Positions 59,520-64,000 of a stretch of DNA of 64,000 nt are shown here, in pieces. The translations under genes were made by a program, and so were the position numbers. Each line of letters starts with the position of its first letter. The first letter of the stretch is position 1. The notes under the pieces are model-generated. The model saw nothing but the letters and a program-made list of their open reading frames with translations. It made no database searches and was not told the origin of the DNA. The DNA is from Conchocele bisecta (lineage: Eukaryota > Mollusca > Bivalvia > Lucinida > Thyasiridae), in the NCBI GenBank assembly GCA_029237695.1, contig CM055265.1, forward strand, positions 72,951,912 through 73,015,911. Direction: 5' to 3'.

Positions 59520-60828
59520 GTACGTCCCTGCCCATCCCTCAGCCCCCATCCCCGACCTCCATGCCCACATATGCAATCGGCCACTTTAACCATACACTGC
59601 TATATTGACAGTACCATGCTAGCGGTGGGTGGCAGGTGGGAGCATGCGATGGGTAATTTAACGATTGGGATTCATCCTTACTTGAATCCCGACCAGAAAC
59701 CTGGCCCTCATGTACGTCTTTGGCTTTCTTGTATGTGAGAGTTGAATCTGGTTATAACCCTTATGAGTAATATGATTATTTGTAATCCTATTACTTTTAG
59801 GGGAAAGGGCAAAGTGGCTTTGGTGTGGTATGGACCTGGCATATATATATATATATTTTTTTTTTCTATGTAAATATGCTGTTCTGATTTTGGTATTTCC
59901 CCCCAATGCAGCAGGTTGAAAGATTTTTTTATTTTTTTTTATTTTTTTTTCGAAAATTGTAATTTTTTAAGGCCTCGTCCAGTATTCCCGCGACTTTTCC
60001 AAGTTTATATCCCCGATCAATTCCACAAAAAAAAGGCCATTCATTCCTTATAATTCCAGCATTTAAAATAAATTCATCAAGAAAATGTGTTTATTTTCCG
60101 TTTTCTTATGAATTATTTTAAATGCGCCTCACGGTTACGTAAAGTAGTTCGGCGTGGGAGTTTACTGGGATATAAATTTTGGACAGAGACTTGCTACGGG
60201 CCAATCAAATGTTAGGGAATTGTGTAAATATTTTTGTGCTGGAATTATTTGATGCTGTTTGGACTGCAGGATGAGAAAAGTAACCTTAACCCTTACACAG
60301 CTATCTTAATTTTTTTGTAATCTGCTGTTTATTTTGTATTTTTCATTTTTATCATCAAAAACATGCTTTGACAGCACTTTACAATACGATATTACGGAAA
60401 TGATTCTGAAGTGCTGTCAAACCATGTTTCTTATTGAGAAATAAGACAAGATATAAAAGCAACAGCAGACGACAATTGCTGTGTGTAGCGGTCTAAGGGT
60501 TAAGACAGCAATTGGCAATATTTGTCCTCTTTTGTAGTGTTGGAATATATAGTGCAATCTCTACAACAGTCACCCATGGGTTGTTGTCTCGAGGTGGCTG
60601 TTGTATGGAGGTTGTTGCAGTTACAGACTGGGATAACCATTCAGAGAGTTTCACTGCAATCGTTTTGCTGATACCAATTAGTGTGCTCTAGTAAATGGAT
60701 AGCGAACACTATAGGCCCTGATCAGACTGCATGGATTTGTAGGTTGAACTGGGGCTATGCTTGTTGCACACTTCGTAAAGTCCTTTTCCAGTATAAAACA
60801 ACAATTTATTTTAACTGTAATAAGCATA
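59520..60828. repeat. MAN2C1 intron 21, left part
   Basis: J repeat (59630-59900) with AT and T runs (59840-59950), element H (59970-60250), element D (60287-60502, TTAA at both ends). Bases 60505-60828 show nothing recognisable. Confidence 0.65.
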
Positions 60829-60830
60829 TA

Positions 60831-62328
60831 CTAGGTGGGTCAATAATTAAGTAGTGTTACTCGAACCATTATCTTTCTAACAACTCATCCGACTGGAATA
60901 AAATTATTCGCATTAACGTAATGTTCATGGCATTGATACAGTACATGTCTTTATATTGATGTCATCAGTTATGACGTCATGTCTGGCACAGCGGTCAGAA
61001 TCACTGACGAAAAACAAATGGGGTATATTTAAATAGAAGGAATAAGAGATAAAACAACAGCGGAAAAATGCGCCATATGCGGCCACAGGTGGAAGACTCG
61101 GACCTATGACACCAAAAAAAATGCCTATTAAAAAAATCCCATTACCCCACCCACTTGGTCTCGTACAGTACCATATGCTATATAAAGGTGAATATAAATA
61201 GGGCCATTATAGAAAGAGCCCTCTCTTTTCCGGCTCGCACAAACACAATAAACATCGATTAAATGTATGACTTCTGTCTCTGGCAATCGATAAAGGTATT
61301 AGGTGTGTGAATATACTCACTTCAAATCGCTGTTTCCAGCATTTATTCAGTTATTCGCATTTTGTATACCCCACCCAAAGCGAAATTTGCGTGTACGAAA
61401 GAATCTCACACAGAATCGGAGGCCGTCCGGCTGGATTATCGGTCATATTTGGCCGATAGCTGATCGCCAGCTCAAACTAAAGTCGTGCACCATGACCATA
61501 TACATTAGAGACTCCAACCATACAAAGTTCGTCCAATTGTGATCGTTCGCCGATCTAAAAAACACTTTTTTCTATAATTTTGTTCATTATCTGGAACTGG
61601 GTCAATGCACTATCTTCCATAATACAAGCACCGAAGCGTCTATGTAAGAACATCTCTGATTGGTTAAACCTAAAAATAGACGCGAAGACTTTCCCTTTTC
61701 AGGGTTTCCGGAAGACATAATCTGATAGTACGCGAATCATGAATGAAAGTCAATAAAATTAGAAAAAAGTGTTTTTTCGATCGGCGAACGATCACAATTG
61801 GACAAACTTTGTATGGTTGGAGTCTCTAATGTATATGGTCATGGTGCACGACTTTAGTTTGAGCTGGCGATCAGCTATCGGCCAAATATGACCGATAATC
61901 CAGCCAGACGGCCTCCGATTCTGTGTGAGATTCTTTCGTACACGCAAATTTCGCTTTGGATGGGGTATACAAAATGCAAATAACTGAATAAATGCTGGAA
62001 ACAGCGATTTGAAGTGAGTATATTCACACACCTAATACCTTTATCGATTGCCAGAGACAGAAGTCATACATTTAATCGATGTTTATTGTGTTTGTGCGAG
62101 CCGAAAATTAGAGGGCTCTTTCTATAATGGCCCTATTTATACTCACCTTTATATAGCATATAGTACTGTACGAGACCAAGTGGGTGGGGTAATGGGATTA
62201 TTTTTTAATAGGCATTTTTTTGGTGTCATAGTTCCGAGTCTTCTACCTGTGTATGCGGCAGCGCGTTTATAGGAGGCCAGTGCTACTTTACCAGTCAGTC
62301 CGGAAATGCACGTCTCCTTTCAGTGCTG
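60831..62328 (+). pseudogene. Mariner-like transposase remnant (5' end), split by fold-back element
   Basis: A TA (60829-60830) precedes CTAGGTGGGTCAATAATTA, which resembles a mariner terminal repeat. ATG at 60979 opens a frame with ITDEKQMGYI, a stop, then IEGIRDKTTAEKCA. This resembles the N-terminal helix-turn-helix of mariner transposases (x-Y-I-K-I-E-x-L-R-G-K-T-A-x-E-I-x). After the 1,168-bp insertion the text 'ttaccagtcagtccg' and 'cacgtctcctttcag' would give LPVS and HVSFQ-like residues of the same domain. It then ends in element B at about 62329. Only about 330 bases survive. Confidence 0.6.
61084..62251. mobile_element. 1,168-bp fold-back element with exact 8-bp target duplication
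   Basis: Inverted arms of about 487 bases (61084-61570 and 61765-62251) surround a spacer of about 195 bases. The flanking 8-mer TATGCGGC is exact on both sides (61076-61083 and 62252-62259). The ends CACAGGTGGAAGACTCGG match those of the 197-bp element at 50519. The arms differ at only a handful of places, so it is recent or kept alike. A 79-codon open frame occurs identically on each arm and is an arm artefact. The hAT class is inferred from the 8-bp duplication. Confidence 0.85.
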
Positions 62329-64000
62329 GGGGTCATTTCACTAAACTTTGTACAACTAAAATGTTCGTAAGTGCTAAATTATCATAATCTGTAAATTTCA
62401 CATTAACGATGTTTTCTTGTAAACAATTGTTTGATTTACATTTATTGAGCATAGGCTCCATATTAAAATTTATTATTAACTTTGCCACAATTTCTTCAAT
62501 CTGCCACCGACAGGCCACATTTTCTTGTTTAAATACTTGCGTTAAAGTTTTTATTTGTCGGTCCAGGCATTGGCCGGGTGTATACATGAGCCTCTGCTCA
62601 CTTTCTCTAGTAAATCATAATGTATTCATCATCAACTGGCTCGCTTAAATCTTCTAAATTGAGCTGATAAAGATAACCCCAAGGATCTGTAAAATTATAA
62701 AAATTGAAATAAACACAGATTTACTCGACAATAATTCCAGCACAAAAATATTTACACAATTCCCTAACATTTGATTGGCCCGTAGCAAGTCTCTGTCCAA
62801 AATTTATATCCCAGTAAACTCCCACGCCGAACTACTTTCTACAGGTGCGCTGTCAGTGCTGTCAATGTAAACAAATGGCTGCCGTCTGTCAAGATAAACA
62901 CATTTTCTTGATGAATTTATTTCAAATGCTGGAATTCTAAGGAATGAATGGCCTTTTTGTGGAATATATCGGGGATATAAACTTGGAAAAGTCGCGGGAA
63001 TACTGGACGAGGCCTTCCGGCCTTCGTCCAGTATTCCTGCGACTTTTCCAAGTTTATACCTCGATAAATTCCACAAAAAGGCCATTCATTCCTATAACAT
63101 ATTATCCAACTCAATACTGAGAGGTTGAAAGTTTAAGCCCCGCTCGGGCTGATATTATGCAACCAGTTGGCGAGCCACCAGCTAGTTAAATTTGATGGTA
63201 CCACCTGCCTACTGACATCTGGGGGCCGTTTCACTAAACTTTGTACGACTAAAATCTTCGTAAGTGCAACATTATGATAGTCTGTAAATTTCACATTAAC
63301 AATGTTTTCTTGTAAACAATTATTGGATTTACATTTATTGAGCATCGGCTGCATATGCAAATATGTAAATGCATCATTTAAAATTTCCAAACGATCCTAA
63401 ATTTTCACTTATGAACGTTTTAGTCGTACAAAGTTTAGTGAAATGGGCCCCGGACATAATTATAGGATAGAATTGGGAAGTACTGCTGTTCAAGACTAGA
63501 GTGTCTCATAAGTAAAATTAACTAGACCTTTTAATAGGGTATAATAAACACTTTACTTGTGCTATTATATTATCTCGGCTCCAGATAAGGAATTAGTAAT
63601 TGAGTATTTTCACTCCATCATTTCTGAGCAATTGGGTATTTCAAAATTTTAATTTGGTAAAATAAAATCACCTACTGTTTACACATCAACAGACAGCAAT
63701 TATTGAATAGTTTGCTTCGAAATGAAAACATGTATTGGCATTTCATTAGAATTGTCTCCTTGGAGATGTGTTTTCATGGAAAGTAAGAAAAATATGCTAT
63801 ATATGTGGTCTGTTTATTGTTTTGTGCAGCATGATAAAGGTACCACAAAATTGTTATTGCTTTTTGATACTCGCTACTTCTGATTTCAATTGTTTTTTTT
63901 TGCAAATTTAATTGGGTATTTAAGCAAATACGCAGCTTATCTGGAGCTCTGTTATCTAATTAACCCTTTCACTTCTATTTTAATTTTGTTGTTGTCTGCT
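62329..64000. repeat. MAN2C1 intron 21, right part
   Basis: Half of element B (62330-62459), a repeat tail with 'gcctctgctcactttctct' (62525-62612), element H (62730-63097, with inner palindrome 'ggacgaggccttccggcctt'), element B (63221-63452), element R (63577-63950) and the first 40 bases of an element D (TTAACCCTTTCA at 63960). Confidence 0.65.

Noticed and set aside
61303..62031. Two identical 79-codon frames facing each other
   Set aside because: They are the same stretch on the two arms of an inverted repeat; no domain is recognised.

Overview
This window is nuclear DNA from an animal, most likely a bivalve mollusc. Short exons with GT/AG borders lie far apart in long introns. The gaps hold tandem satellites built on the 'caaggtcaaggtcaaat' motif, many palindromic miniature transposons and tRNA-headed SINEs, a texture I associate with bivalve genomes. 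A Dreissena-like or venerid clam is a guess from memory of such repeats, not something shown here. No bacterial gene, operon, CRISPR array or rRNA gene was seen.

Two genes are supported, both on the + strand and both cut by the window edges. The left edge falls inside the nuclear gene for mitochondrial ATP synthase peripheral-stalk subunit b (ATP5PB). Its last three coding exons are at 2577-2654, 4057-4158 and 5389-5454, with a polyadenylation signal at 5565-5570. After about 12.9 kb of repeat-filled DNA comes MAN2C1, the cytosolic/lysosome-independent alpha-mannosidase of glycosyl hydrolase family 38. I could place its start codon (18378) and 21 consecutive coding exons ending at 59519. Reading frame and phase join at every border, giving about 763 residues. 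The last quarter of the protein lies beyond position 64000.

Layout: 1-2570 satellites and the intron of ATP5PB; 2577-5590 the ATP5PB 3' end; 5590-18165 intergenic repeats; 18378-59519 MAN2C1 exons; 59520-64000 the next MAN2C1 intron. Intron 9 carries a 5'-truncated LINE with a target-site duplication. Introns and intergenic DNA carry at least ten families of palindromic elements (called A to W here for cross-reference), several nested in each other with recognisable target-site duplications (8 bp, TA, TTA, TTAA).

I found no new multi-gene system. The most interesting structure is how transposons meet splicing. The 3' end of one SINE family sits directly on the splice acceptors of three exons in both genes, and another repeat end sits on a fourth. 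Other elements stop 20-40 bases short of acceptors. A 22-bp duplication of one acceptor flanks a palindromic element, and a fragment of an ATP5PB exon border appears duplicated upstream. A 1,168-bp fold-back element with an exact 8-bp duplication is inserted into a dead mariner transposase gene.
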